The notes beneath the pieces were generated by a model, which searched no databases, was not told where the DNA came from, and saw only the letters and a list, made by a program, of their open reading frames with translations. 55,171 bases of DNA from the NCBI GenBank assembly GCA_030588705.1, contig JAUUXD010000002.1, positions 1 through 55,171 of the forward strand, given 5' to 3'. The position numbers and the translations under genes are program-made. This stretch comes from a bacterium. GTDB lineage: Bacteria; Babelota; Babeliae; Babelales; Vermiphilaceae. Below, in pieces: positions 17,697 through 26,125 of the stretch. Numbering within the stretch: the first letter of the stretch is position 1; each line of letters starts with the position of its first letter.

Positions 17697-17897
17697 TTAT
17701 CTTCTTTTGCGCTTACCTGATTGCCTCTTAGCCTCTTTGAGCAGTACCTTACGTTGTTCCTGAATATCTCTACTCGATTTGCCTCCATGCTCATAGAGCA
17801 GAAGGTGGGCTAATGTGGAAGCTCTAAAATTCGTGGTTCCCACTTGCAACATTAGCGGCGCTTTTTGCGTGAGTAGATCTACGTGTTAGAATAAACA
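17697..17897 (-). pseudogene. Former C-terminus of ankyrin protein 17898-18260, behind two in-frame stops
   Basis: The frame of the upstream ankyrin gene continues past TAA (17898-17900) and a second TAA five codons later. An open stretch then starts with HVDLLTQKAPLMLQ, runs through ASTLAHLLLYEHGG, which looks like an ankyrin helix pair, and ends in a basic tail (LKEAKRQSGKRKRR) at TAA 17697-17699. The terminator just downstream indicates that this end once belonged to the transcript. An ATG inside would allow a separate 50-residue product, but without a good ribosome binding site. Confidence 0.65.
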
Positions 17898-18260
17898 TTA
17901 AAAAAAAAAAATAGGCTCGGCACCTGCATCTAGAAGTGCTCTCAGTATTTCTTCTTGTTTGCTACGTTTAGCCCCAGACCTTTTCTCAAGATCACCGAAT
18001 TCATCATCAGAATGTACCGGTTCATGATCAACATGCACAGCACTATATGCTTTTACTGCTAGATGAAGCGGCATATTACCATCTTGATCACGACTATTGA
18101 TGAGATAAGAATGGCCATGTATAATCCTCTCAACCAGCTTAGAGTTGCCTTGATTTATTGCATAGATCAATGTATTAAAAGAAGATTTTTCAGTGCCCAT
18201 ACCCAACCCTATGTGTGTCGTCATCATTAACCAAACTAAGGCAATAATTTTTTTATTCAT
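17898..18260 (-). CDS. Exported ankyrin-repeat protein, truncated at a poly-T tract
   Basis: 120 residues from the ATG at 18260 (AAGGAG upstream) with a signal peptide (MNKKIIALVWLMM...). Two ankyrin units are visible (SFNTLIYAINQGN and DGNMPLHLAVKAY), separated by an acidic insert, and a third begins with LDAGAEP. The frame ends in a run of 12 T (A on the plus strand, 17900-17911) encoding three Phe and then TAA. Changing the T count by one does not rescue an ankyrin frame: 11 T leads to TAG after seven codons, 10 or 13 T gives a non-ankyrin frame. The following bases still encode an ankyrin-like C-terminus in the original frame, so the gene is probably decaying. Confidence 0.7.
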   Translation of the reverse strand: MNKKIIALVWLMMTTHIGLGMGTEKSSFNTLIYAINQGNSKLVERIIHGHSYLINSRDQDGNMPLHLAVKAYSAVHVDHEPVHSDDEFGDLEKRSGAKRSKQEEILRALLDAGAEPIFFF

Positions 18261-18348
18261 CAGATGACTCCTTAAGAAAAGTTTGCGTAATATGAATACT
18301 GCCAATGCCAAGGTACCAAAAATAGCCTAAATTTCAATAAACCCTCCT

Positions 18349-18825
18349 CTACCCTGCAAGCGCATCCTGCACAATCGTGATTTTACTATTCTCATCAATC
18401 GTCAAAATATCCGGCTTGCCCTTTCCCATAATGTCTCCGGCAGCAACCGCCACAAAACTGTTCTTTCCCGCACTCGCACGCCCTAAATGGCTGCTTGCAG
18501 TGCCCAGCTTGCCAGTAAAATAGTTGCTCCCTTCAGAACCACCAAAACCATACGTGTAATAAAAGTTCTCGCCTGCACCCCCCCCGGAATACCCTTCCGG
18601 TTTCCAACCCACTCCTCCTTTGCCGCTGAGCACCGCTGAATAGGATCCTTGTTCTGCCCAATGCGCTTTCTGGGCTGCATAGATGGAGTTGAGATTCATG
18701 TACGCCTCGGCTCGTTTTGCCTTGGCCAAAAAACGCGTAAATGTGGGAACTGAAATCATCGCAAGAAATGCTATGATCGCCACGACAATCATCAACTCAA
18801 TGAGGGAGAAAGCCTCTCTTTTCAT
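18349..18825 (-). CDS. Type IV pilin (prepilin with N-terminal methylation motif)
   Basis: 158 residues from the ATG at 18825, with AGGAG nine bases upstream. The leader is only five residues (MKREA) followed by FSLIELMIVVAIIAFLAMI, the type III signal of prepilins with the invariant Glu at +5. Position -1 of the cleavage site is Ala rather than Gly, which is tolerated by the peptidase. The globular part is Gly/Ser-rich (GGSEGSNYF) and ends with a pilin-type GDIMGKGKPDILTIDE. It is a major or minor pilin of a type IV pilus or related secretion/competence system. The prepilin peptidase gene lies nearby. Confidence 0.9.
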   Translation of the reverse strand: MKREAFSLIELMIVVAIIAFLAMISVPTFTRFLAKAKRAEAYMNLNSIYAAQKAHWAEQGSYSAVLSGKGGVGWKPEGYSGGGAGENFYYTYGFGGSEGSNYFTGKLGTASSHLGRASAGKNSFVAVAAGDIMGKGKPDILTIDENSKITIVQDALAG

Positions 18826-18871
18826 CTCTTCTCCTGGAGTAAAGGTTTGGGAATGTGTTGGTAACACCGCA

Positions 18872-18901
18872 AGCATAGAGAGGGGAGGATACCCAAGGCA
18901 A
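18872..18901 (-). promoter_or_regulatory. Putative sigma70 promoter of the pilin gene
   Basis: On the minus strand TTGCCT (18896-18901) and TATGCT (18872-18877) with an 18-base spacer, about 45 bases upstream of the pilin start. Four of six matches in each. No sigma54 pattern (GG..GC pairs 12 apart) was seen. Confidence 0.4.
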
Positions 18902-19075
18902 ATTTTTCTGAAAAAAGGTGACAAAAGAGAAAATCTATATACAGTTATTGCAATTTTGCCCCCACTACTTGAGGATCAAGTGAAGCGCTCAAGGTTTTCG
19001 CGCGAAATTCTTCGAAGCCTTGGCGAAGTAGAAATAGTACCATAGAGATGTTCCATTACTATGAAAGGTATCACT

Positions 19076-19375
19076 ATGAAACAACTCTCACTTATTCTCC
19101 TACTAGCCACCTCATATTCATCATTTGCAATAGGGTTACCTCCTGCATTTCCCTATGGCATGAAGAGTAGTGAGAAATTAGACCCTACTATAAAAGCCAA
19201 TCATGCAAGCCCATACCCAGAAAGGCACAAACCTCATAGCAATAGTCTCGATCTTTCACTACATAGAGGAACTTTTATAGAATTTGTTAGACTCGCAGCA
19301 CGAGAGCCAGGAGAACCTCGTCCCCCTTTTGGTATGTTTAGACACTTTAAAGCGGTACCAGATGAAAACCATTAA
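19076..19375 (+). CDS. Small exported protein, unknown
   Basis: 99 residues, not recognised. The start ATG at 19076 has AAAGG eight bases upstream and begins a signal peptide (MKQLSLILLLATSYSSFA). The mature part is short, rich in Pro, His and Arg (PPAFPYGMK, ASPYPERHKPHSN) and appears unstructured. The end overlaps thpR by 14 bases in a different frame, so the genes are probably co-transcribed. It could be a secreted peptide or effector; nothing in the sequence decides this. Confidence 0.6.
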   Translation: MKQLSLILLLATSYSSFAIGLPPAFPYGMKSSEKLDPTIKANHASPYPERHKPHSNSLDLSLHRGTFIEFVRLAAREPGEPRPPFGMFRHFKAVPDENH

Positions 19376-19925
19376 TCAAAAACGATTATTCGTAGCTATC
19401 CCCCTCCCACAAACCGTACGCGATGAGCTTGTACACATTCAAAACAAACTAAAAAAGTCTGAACTCTGCGAGGGGCGATACACCAATGCCACGCAAGCAC
19501 ATCTCACGCTCGTTTTCATCGGACCGGTTGATGCGGCAGAGGTTGATCCCATCAAGCAAGCACTCGGCACTGTTTCATTCACCGCGTTAACGGCACAACT
19601 GGGCGCCATACATTACTTTCAAAAAAATGAAGCTGTTCGCATTATCTACGCTAATATCATCTGCCAAAAACTTGCCGCACTTGCGAGCTTGGTAGCAGAT
19701 ACGCTCAGCCCATGGGCGGCTAAGGATGATCGGCCATTTGTGAGCCATGCCACGGTCATGCGAGTCAAAAAAGTGGAGGATACTCAAAAGCTGATCTCTC
19801 TCATACAAAGCATATCTGTTGAACCACACACCTTTTCCATCGATTCGTTCCTTCTCATGGAATCCGAACTAGGGCCAGATGGGCCGGTCTATCGTGAGCT
19901 GGAGAGGTACGCGCTACTTAGCTAA
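19362..19925 (+). CDS. thpR: RNA 2',3'-cyclic phosphodiesterase (2'-5' RNA ligase family)
   Basis: 187 residues. Member of the 2H phosphoesterase superfamily, which opens 2',3'-cyclic phosphates on RNA. Start at ATG 19362, which gives the family N-terminus RLFVAIPLP. The two catalytic HxT motifs are HLTLVFIG (near residue 46) and HATVMRVKK (near residue 128). The usual long N-terminal in-frame extension is not needed. It ends in a 4-base convergent overlap with holB. Confidence 0.92.
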   Translation: MKTINQKRLFVAIPLPQTVRDELVHIQNKLKKSELCEGRYTNATQAHLTLVFIGPVDAAEVDPIKQALGTVSFTALTAQLGAIHYFQKNEAVRIIYANIICQKLAALASLVADTLSPWAAKDDRPFVSHATVMRVKKVEDTQKLISLIQSISVEPHTFSIDSFLLMESELGPDGPVYRELERYALLS

Positions 19926-20692
19926 AGCCCCTTGATCTGCAAATACAAGTCACGCAAAAAAAGTTTGCTGCTTCCCGGCATCGGCAGTTTCTTGCTTGCC
20001 CCTTTTAAGATCGCAATCACCTTTTCCGCTTGAGCGGTTCGATCCGGAGCATCGCGCGTTATCCCTTTCTTATATTGCTTCATCCAAAAAGAAAGAAGCG
20101 CATCTGCAAGCTCCATCGTTTCTCGTTCAATAATGTTCGATTGATAGAGCTGCTGAGAAAATGCTGCCGGGTTGTATCCTTTGATGGTCGTTAGAAAATC
20201 GAACAAATCTTGGTGAGCCACACTCGATACACCATGTGAAATCGTGTGAATCATACAGCGTGAACGAATCGTGGGAAGCAAATCATCAAGCCGCGCAGCA
20301 GTCAGCAGAAAATAATATCCTGGTGGCGGCTCTTCCAATACTTTTAGCAAACTGTTGGCACATGATTGGGAAAGAGAATCGGCCTTTTGAATCACAATAA
20401 AAAACTGCTCTCCCTCATCAAGACCAAATGAAAGTTTCTTAAACACCGGATCAAACTGATCAAGCGTGTAACGCGCTTCCGGATAGAGCCAGAGCGCCGC
20501 GTAATATTGCTGTTGTTCAATCGATTTACAAACCGTACATCGATTGCATTCTCCCTTGGCACACGCCTGCTGCTTTATTATTGAGACAACCTGTTTTTTA
20601 GCCTCCTCATGAGCACCCACCCATATGTGGGATGGCATAGTGCCAAGCAGTACCCTTTCTACTGTTGGTACCTTCGCTTTATCTGCCACCAT
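19922..20692 (-). CDS. holB: DNA polymerase III delta' subunit (clamp loader)
   Basis: 256 residues. Part of the clamp loader that places the sliding clamp on DNA. A Cys module (CAKGECNRCTVC) near residue 45 corresponds to the zinc finger of DnaX-like clamp loader subunits. The delta' features LLKVLEEPPPGYYFLLTA and IRSRC (SRC motif) are present; there is no Walker A, as expected for delta'. It is shorter than E. coli HolB (334), with a reduced C-terminal collar domain. Start overlaps the tmk stop by 14 bases: tmk-holB is a common bacterial pair. Confidence 0.9.
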   Translation of the reverse strand: MVADKAKVPTVERVLLGTMPSHIWVGAHEEAKKQVVSIIKQQACAKGECNRCTVCKSIEQQQYYAALWLYPEARYTLDQFDPVFKKLSFGLDEGEQFFIVIQKADSLSQSCANSLLKVLEEPPPGYYFLLTAARLDDLLPTIRSRCMIHTISHGVSSVAHQDLFDFLTTIKGYNPAAFSQQLYQSNIIERETMELADALLSFWMKQYKKGITRDAPDRTAQAEKVIAILKGASKKLPMPGSSKLFLRDLYLQIKGL

Positions 20693-21347
20693 TTATTTCT
20701 CCTTGCTTGCCCCGCAGTTCCCTTGCCGTGGCCCACTGCATTACTGCCTGTGTAGCACTCTCTGCAATCTCTTCAGGCGACAACGTGCCATCGAGTGTAA
20801 TCACGTTGTCTCGATCACGAAAAATTTCATCAAACCCGGTAATCAATCGTTTCACAAACCCGGTCTGCTCCTTTTCAAATGCGGTGAGCGTGGTTCGTTT
20901 TTTCAGTCGCTCAATTGCCTCTTCCGGTTCAATCTTTAGGTAAAACGTAAGATCCGGTTTAATTTCCTGCATCGCCCACACGTTAATTGTATTGATCATC
21001 GCGAGATCTTCACCACGGCCATACCCTTGGTAGGCTAACGACGAATCCGCCATCCGATCAGAGATCACCACAGCACCGCTTTTAAGCGCCGGTTTGATCA
21101 CCTCATCCATATGCTGCGCGCGATCGGCTGCAAAGAGCAAATACTCCGCACGCGACATCAACGCCACCGGCTGATGCTGCAAAATTTCACGAAGCAGTTT
21201 TCCCAATGAGGATCCGCCCGGTTCTTTCGTGGTGACCACTGAACAATCATAAGTTTGTAACTGTTTTGCAAGATGACGAACCAACGTACTCTTTCCCGAT
21301 CCATCAATCCCTTCAATACTGATAAGCATGCCTCGTGCGATCGTCAT
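20679..21347 (-). CDS. tmk: Thymidylate kinase
   Basis: 222 residues. Phosphorylates dTMP to dTDP for DNA synthesis. P-loop GIDGSGKST near residue 13, DR motif in VVISDRMADSSLAYQGYGRG, and a LID region (RLKKRTTLTAFEKEQTGF). The start is the ATG at 21347 with GAAGGA six bases upstream; an ATG at 21368 would lie upstream of that site. It is followed by holB in an overlapping operon. Confidence 0.96.
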   Translation of the reverse strand: MTIARGMLISIEGIDGSGKSTLVRHLAKQLQTYDCSVVTTKEPGGSSLGKLLREILQHQPVALMSRAEYLLFAADRAQHMDEVIKPALKSGAVVISDRMADSSLAYQGYGRGEDLAMINTINVWAMQEIKPDLTFYLKIEPEEAIERLKKRTTLTAFEKEQTGFVKRLITGFDEIFRDRDNVITLDGTLSPEEIAESATQAVMQWATARELRGKQGEINGGR

Positions 21348-21386
21348 CTGTTTCCTTCGGGTATTCATGTAAGCCGATTTATGGTA

Positions 21387-21415
21387 AGTATAAAGGATAT
21401 TGATAACGATGTCTT
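21387..21415 (-). promoter_or_regulatory. Putative sigma70 promoter of tmk-holB
   Basis: On the minus strand AAGACA (21410-21415) and TATACT (21387-21392) with a 17-base spacer, 40 bases upstream of the tmk start. The -10 matches 5 of 6 and the -35 matches 4 of 6. Confidence 0.45.
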
Positions 21416-21430
21416 TTTAAAGAGCAGAAC

Positions 21431-21652
21431 ATGAGCATAAAAAATGTCACCATCAAACCGGGATGTATTTCATGTGGTTTGTGCGCATTTGTTGCACCAG
21501 AACTGTTTGAAGTTACCGACGTTTCCCGCCTAAAAGAAGGTGCCGATCCCTCCCAATACAAAGAAAAGCTCAAACAAGCAGCGGAGCAATGTCCTGTTCG
21601 CGTAATCGCTTATACCGAAGAACCAGAAAATGATACAGCCAAAACAGAATGA
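21431..21652 (+). CDS. Single-cluster ferredoxin
   Basis: 73 residues. Small electron carrier. The cluster ligands are CISCGLC (Cys12, 15, 18) and CP near residue 54, the pattern of monocluster [4Fe-4S] ferredoxins. Residues between (APELFEVTD) are typical for this family. It begins a three-gene operon with an acyl-CoA ligase and a glycosyltransferase; the next gene overlaps by 23 bases. Its redox partner is not evident. Confidence 0.9.
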   Translation: MSIKNVTIKPGCISCGLCAFVAPELFEVTDVSRLKEGADPSQYKEKLKQAAEQCPVRVIAYTEEPENDTAKTE

Positions 21653-23174
21653 AGAACAGTTTTTTAAAGAAACACTCGATGAAATAACGAAAGATGGACG
21701 CCTTCTCTACGTGGGCAGCCTCCTGCAACGTGCCGCACAAAAATTCACCGGGGAAGTTCCTGCGTTAATGTATAAAGATGAGCCGATCACCTATCAAGAG
21801 CTGTATGCTCGCGCAAGCGCCCTTTCCAAGCTTTTAAAAGAACAAGGGCTACAACCCAGAGAGCGAGTGTTGATCTGCTTTGAAAACTCTCCTGAGTTTT
21901 ATGTAGCCTACTTTGCTGTGCTTCAAGCGGGGGCAGTAGTGGCTCCTATTAACACGTTTTTAAAAGAAAAAGAACTCACACATATTGTTTCTGATGCACA
22001 GCCCCGTTTTATTATCACCTCTTCTGATCGCAAACCGCTCTTTGAGCAAACGAACGGCGGCAATCTGCCTCCCATTATCACGGAACAAGATATGCCCACA
22101 CCGGATGCGTCATTCACCCCCGATGAACCGATTGAATTAGAACCGGATGAGATGGCCGCACTTCTGTATACTTCGGGAACCACCGGACTTCCCAAAGGAG
22201 TGATGCTCAGCTCACGCAATATTATCACCAATACCTTGCAAGGGCTCACTCGTTTGCAGATTGGGTATAAAGAACGCATATTTGGCGTTTTGCCACTATT
22301 CCATGTATTTGCACAAGCTGCCTGCGTGTGGTCTGCTCTTTTTGTGGGTGCCACAGTAATTCTCGTTCCTAAAATTGATCGGCGCTATATTCTTTCAGCG
22401 CTCAAGCATGAACCAACCAGCTTTATCGGCGTGCCCGCCTTATACGGCCTCATGTGCCTGTTGAAAACTGCACCACTTGGCTCGGTTAAATTTTTCCTCT
22501 CTGGCGGCGATGCCATGCCAGATAAAATTCGCATGTATTTTGAACTGCTGTATCGACGCAAGATTTGCAACGGCTACGGCCTCACCGAAACATCACCGGT
22601 CATATCCATTGATTGTGACGATGTTGCTCAGCCAACCAACGTAGTGGGAAAACCGGTATTCGGCATAGAATGCGAAATGCGTGATGAACAACTCACCGCA
22701 TTACCCGAGGGACAAATCGGGGAGCTGTGGGTGAAAGGGCCAAATGTGATGCTCGGGTATTACAACGCTCAAGAGCAAACAGAGAAAGTACTCAAGGATG
22801 GTTGGTTTAATACCGGCGATACGATGTATATCGATAAAGATGGCAAACTAATTATTACCGGCCGCACGAAAGATCTGATCATTCACAAAGGTATCAACAT
22901 CTATCCGCAAGAGATTGAGAACGAGATTCTTGGGCATCCCAATGTTATTCGTGTTGGCGTAATCGGTAAAAAGGATAATACGCATGGTGAGATTCCTATT
23001 GCATACGTACAACTGCGACAAGAGGAAGAAGGTATCGAGAAAAAATTGAGAGCACTAACGTCTCACCAACTTGCACCCTACAAAGTGCCCCGCTCATTTA
23101 TTTGCAGCGTAGAAGAACTCGCTACCACCGCCACGGGGAAAGTGGATAAGAAGGTGCTCCGAAAGAAAGAATGA
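21630..23174 (+). CDS. AMP-forming acyl-CoA synthetase (long-chain fatty acid CoA ligase-like)
   Basis: 514 residues. Adenylates a carboxylic acid and transfers it to CoA or a carrier. Motifs: LLYTSGTTGLPKGVML (P-loop), GYGLTETSPV, GWFNTGDTMYID, GRTKDLIIHKGINIYPQEIE hinge, and the catalytic Lys in ATGKVDKK. Length and order match FadD-like enzymes. The gene start overlaps the ferredoxin end, and its end overlaps the glycosyltransferase by ATGA. It may activate scavenged host fatty acids for membrane lipids; the true substrate is not readable. Confidence 0.93.
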   Translation: MIQPKQNEEQFFKETLDEITKDGRLLYVGSLLQRAAQKFTGEVPALMYKDEPITYQELYARASALSKLLKEQGLQPRERVLICFENSPEFYVAYFAVLQAGAVVAPINTFLKEKELTHIVSDAQPRFIITSSDRKPLFEQTNGGNLPPIITEQDMPTPDASFTPDEPIELEPDEMAALLYTSGTTGLPKGVMLSSRNIITNTLQGLTRLQIGYKERIFGVLPLFHVFAQAACVWSALFVGATVILVPKIDRRYILSALKHEPTSFIGVPALYGLMCLLKTAPLGSVKFFLSGGDAMPDKIRMYFELLYRRKICNGYGLTETSPVISIDCDDVAQPTNVVGKPVFGIECEMRDEQLTALPEGQIGELWVKGPNVMLGYYNAQEQTEKVLKDGWFNTGDTMYIDKDGKLIITGRTKDLIIHKGINIYPQEIENEILGHPNVIRVGVIGKKDNTHGEIPIAYVQLRQEEEGIEKKLRALTSHQLAPYKVPRSFICSVEELATTATGKVDKKVLRKKE

Positions 23175-24259
23175 AACTTATTCATTTCATTACCAGCTTA
23201 GAGATGGGTGGCGCGCAAGCAGTGCTCTATGATCTGGTTACCCATCTTGATGCACAGCAATTTGAACATCATATTATTTTCATTCATGATGGGCCCTACC
23301 GCAAAACATTGGCACAAGCACCTATTCCAACACACCAGCTTACTGGGTTTATTTCACCGTATGATGCTCTTGCATTGTATCGCCTTATCAAACTCATCAA
23401 ACAAATAAATCCAGACTGCCTGCACACGTTATTATGGTCGGCAAATTGGTTGGGGCGTATTGCAGCGTGGTGGCTTGGTATCAGATGCATCAACTCCTTG
23501 CACAATAACGTTGATCAAAACGGAACCATACGCACCATGCTCGATAAACTCGCGCCCGCACCTCAGCAGCTGATCGCCGTATCGCAGGAAGTCAAAGAAT
23601 CTTATACCCAGTTTCACCCTACCGCCTGCCCAATTACGGTGATCCCCAACGGAGTGGATTTCGAAGGAATTAGGCAGTTCGCCAGGAAAAACATGCTCAA
23701 TCGGCCCGACTTGGGCTACACAAAGCAAAATATTATTATCGGAGCAGTCGGACGATTTCAGCCGGTAAAACGATATAAACTGCTCCTTGAGACCTTCAAA
23801 TTGTTACATACAGAAAACTCGGAAATGCGCCTTCTTTTAATCGGTTCCGGCCCCCAAGAACAGGAATTGCGGAATAAAGCCAATGCATTGGGCATTTCCC
23901 AATTTGTTAGATTTGCAACAAACCAACGAGCCTATCCCTATTACCCGCTCATGGATCTCTTTGTATTGAGCTCTCAAAAGGAGGGGATTTCCATCGCACT
24001 TCTTGAGGCAATGAGCTATGGGGTACCACCTGTCATAACCTACCATTCTGACACCCATCCTGTTGTTATTCACGAGCAAAATGGCTATGTTGCAAAAACG
24101 TCTAAAGCAACAAGTTTTGCGCACACCCTCCGCCCGCTCATAGCAGACACCTCGTTGCGCAAACAGATAGGAAGCGCAGCACAAACTACCGTAAAAACAA
24201 GATTCAATATTCCCGCAATGGTAGCTGCATATGAAAAAATTTTCCATTCGCAATGTTGA
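23171..24259 (+). CDS. Glycosyltransferase, GT4 family
   Basis: 362 residues, two Rossmann-like halves of the GT-B fold. N-terminal LEMGGAQAVLYDLV is the usual acceptor-side loop. The C-terminal part has GAVGRFQPVKRY, LIGSGPQEQELR and SSQKEGISIALLEAMSYGVP (the E(x7)E nucleotide-sugar motif). It resembles the other glycosyltransferase at 30228-31400. Translation is coupled to the acyl-CoA ligase (ATGA). Probably builds a cell-surface glycan or glycolipid. Confidence 0.92.
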   Translation: MKLIHFITSLEMGGAQAVLYDLVTHLDAQQFEHHIIFIHDGPYRKTLAQAPIPTHQLTGFISPYDALALYRLIKLIKQINPDCLHTLLWSANWLGRIAAWWLGIRCINSLHNNVDQNGTIRTMLDKLAPAPQQLIAVSQEVKESYTQFHPTACPITVIPNGVDFEGIRQFARKNMLNRPDLGYTKQNIIIGAVGRFQPVKRYKLLLETFKLLHTENSEMRLLLIGSGPQEQELRNKANALGISQFVRFATNQRAYPYYPLMDLFVLSSQKEGISIALLEAMSYGVPPVITYHSDTHPVVIHEQNGYVAKTSKATSFAHTLRPLIADTSLRKQIGSAAQTTVKTRFNIPAMVAAYEKIFHSQC

Positions 24260-24433
24260 TGAGATTGCCTGCACATTTCAACACGCGAATATGCTTTTAT
24301 ATTCAGCATTAACGCCGTTTTAATTTGTTGCATACATTCGTTGCAAATTTGCTTAAAAGTTTGATTTTCAGTAAAAGATCCTGTACATTCATTGCTAATG
24401 ATTCGTCATTACCATAAATAGTGATAACCTCCA

Positions 24434-24471
24434 TTTCCCCTATCCATGACGTTCTGTCTGGGTAGGGGAAA
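24434..24471 (+). terminator. Possible terminator hairpin after the glycosyltransferase operon
   Basis: TTTCCCCTA (24434-24442) and TAGGGGAAA (24463-24471) form a 9-bp stem with a 20-nt loop. The following bases (ATTATTC) give only a weak T-run. The hairpin argues against the alternative start at 24446 for the next gene. It could also regulate that gene. Confidence 0.4.
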
Positions 24472-24487
24472 ATTATTCGGTAGCCCT

Positions 24488-25540
24488 ATGCATAAATGGT
24501 ATCCACGCAAAACGAGAAATCGTTTTTACAACAGTTCTCCCAACTACACGCCAGAATCCTTTTTGTTTGGCACCATGCCGTCGATGTTACAATCAGTAAT
24601 TGCTCGATTTACTCGCACTCCCTATAATTCAGAAAAATGGTTCCACACTACCCCTCTTCCTTCTCAATCATCTTCACTACAAATTTCATGGATCGGACAT
24701 GCCACATTTCTAATTCAAGTAAACGGTTACAACATCATCACCGATCCAGTTTTTGGCAACCTATTATCACCCCTATTTCCTCGCTTATTGAAACCAGGTA
24801 TCTCAGCCACTTCACTGCCCCCCATTGATTATGTACTTATTTCTCATAACCATCGCGATCATATGGATAGGCATAGCTTGTATACCATCAAGCAAAAAAA
24901 CCCGAACGTGCACATCCTCGTAGCTCAAGGAGATAAAGCCTGGTTCGATTATCATAACTTTGCGCATAGTAGTGAACATAGCTGGTGGGAAGAAATCACA
25001 ATCTCTCCCCAATTACGATTCACGTTCTTGCCATCCGTGCATTGGTCACAACGATATTTGTTCGATAAAAACAGATCACTCTGGGGCAGCTGGATGATTT
25101 CAAGTGGTAATCAACATGTTTATTTTGCCGGCGATACCGCATACGGAGATCATTTTTCTCAAATCGCTCATGAGTTCCCTACAATCACGGCAGCACTCCT
25201 TCCTATTGGTCCCGGTGAACCATCACAATGGATGCAGCACAATCATTTAAACAGCGAAACCGCTTTGCAAGCTTTTGAAACATTAGGGGCTCATGCTTTT
25301 ATTCCAATGCATTGGGGAACGTTCGCATTTGGCTCTGATCACGGAGAAGAGCCGATTATTCGTTTAAAGCAGGCATGGGAACAAAAGAAAGAAACTCTCA
25401 ACGATCGTACGCTTCATATTATCAAAGCCGGCGAACCAGTTCACGTACACCAAAAAGAACAATTACCCGCGGAACCGACGCACATCCCGGAATGTGATGA
25501 ACAAAATAAACAAGAGAAACAACACAAAGAAAATGGTTGA
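24488..25540 (+). CDS. Metallo-beta-lactamase-fold hydrolase, NAPE-PLD-like
   Basis: 350 residues from the ATG at 24488 (an in-frame ATG at 24446 lies within a hairpin and has no ribosome binding site). Zn-binding motif SHNHRDHMD (HxHxDH) near residue 120, GDTAYGD and the C-terminal HWGTF supply the other metal ligands. The pattern IGHATFLIQVNGYNIITDPV is shared with N-acyl-phosphatidylethanolamine phospholipase D and related RomA/UlaG-like proteins. It likely cleaves a phosphodiester or lipid headgroup. The last 78 bases overlap the M50 protease gene on the other strand; the overlapping tail (after HVHQKEQ) is charged and non-conserved-looking. Confidence 0.87.
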   Translation: MHKWYPRKTRNRFYNSSPNYTPESFLFGTMPSMLQSVIARFTRTPYNSEKWFHTTPLPSQSSSLQISWIGHATFLIQVNGYNIITDPVFGNLLSPLFPRLLKPGISATSLPPIDYVLISHNHRDHMDRHSLYTIKQKNPNVHILVAQGDKAWFDYHNFAHSSEHSWWEEITISPQLRFTFLPSVHWSQRYLFDKNRSLWGSWMISSGNQHVYFAGDTAYGDHFSQIAHEFPTITAALLPIGPGEPSQWMQHNHLNSETALQAFETLGAHAFIPMHWGTFAFGSDHGEEPIIRLKQAWEQKKETLNDRTLHIIKAGEPVHVHQKEQLPAEPTHIPECDEQNKQEKQHKENG

Positions 25541-26125
25541 ACTGATATCCGAAATCGATTCGGGCAGTTTTCCAAACAGCGCCTCCACGGTATACCACGC
25601 AATCTGTCCCCCATCAAAAAAAGGAATAGGCAACAGATTAAACATACCAATCCCCATGCTCAACGATGCAAGCACGAGAAGATAGTGGGTGAGGCCCAAC
25701 GCAGCACTGTAACTAATAATGGAGATAATCCCAATCGGCCCGATCACCGAATCATTAAATTTGCCCGAGGCTTCCATAAGTAGCGCACGAATATTGATCT
25801 GCCGAAAGCGAAAGAACAGCAAGAGAAAATAGGCAAAGAGAAAGTTTGCTGCAATACCGGCAGTGAGAATAATCATTTTAATGAGGTAGGGCTGCGCAGC
25901 AAGCTCTTTTTGTGCAATGGCCACATACCCACCAATAGGAAAAAGCGCCAGCTGAAATAACGTGCCGCCAATGCGCACGCCAAACAAACCAGGGCCAAAC
26001 CCAATCGAGAATAACGGAACCGCCACACCAAATAGTTTGGCAGCAAGAAAATGGCCAAACTCATGGATCATGATCACAAGGCTTAGGCCCAGTAAACCGC
26101 AAATGATGGAGGTTGATTTTTTCAT
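25463..26125 (-). CDS. Site-2-type membrane metalloprotease (M50 family)
   Basis: 220 residues. Intramembrane zinc protease with HEFGH (residues about 21-25) and the third ligand motif NLLPIPFFDGG. Four or so membrane segments. It is much shorter than RseP (about 450) and has no PDZ domain between the halves, so it belongs to the minimal S2P type. Substrates may be membrane-anchored transcription regulators or leftover signal peptides. The start overlaps the cysteine synthase stop (ATGA), and the 3' end overlaps the convergent hydrolase gene by 78 bases. Confidence 0.9.
   Translation of the reverse strand: MKKSTSIICGLLGLSLVIMIHEFGHFLAAKLFGVAVPLFSIGFGPGLFGVRIGGTLFQLALFPIGGYVAIAQKELAAQPYLIKMIILTAGIAANFLFAYFLLLFFRFRQINIRALLMEASGKFNDSVIGPIGIISIISYSAALGLTHYLLVLASLSMGIGMFNLLPIPFFDGGQIAWYTVEALFGKLPESISDISSTIFFVLFLLFILFITFRDVRRFRG

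Noticed and set aside
17702-17850. Separate 50-residue gene starting at an internal ATG on the minus strand
   Set aside because: No ribosome binding site, and the frame upstream of the ATG continues into sequence that fits the ankyrin gene. It is better read as the detached end of that gene.
17900-17911. Programmed slippage at the T12 tract restoring the ankyrin protein
   Set aside because: Traced by hand: one fewer T leads to TAG within seven codons, and two fewer or one more T enters a frame without ankyrin features. The continuation is in the original frame.
24446-24487. Upstream ATG for the NAPE-PLD-like gene
   Set aside because: No ribosome binding site, and it sits in the loop of a hairpin that probably ends the preceding operon.
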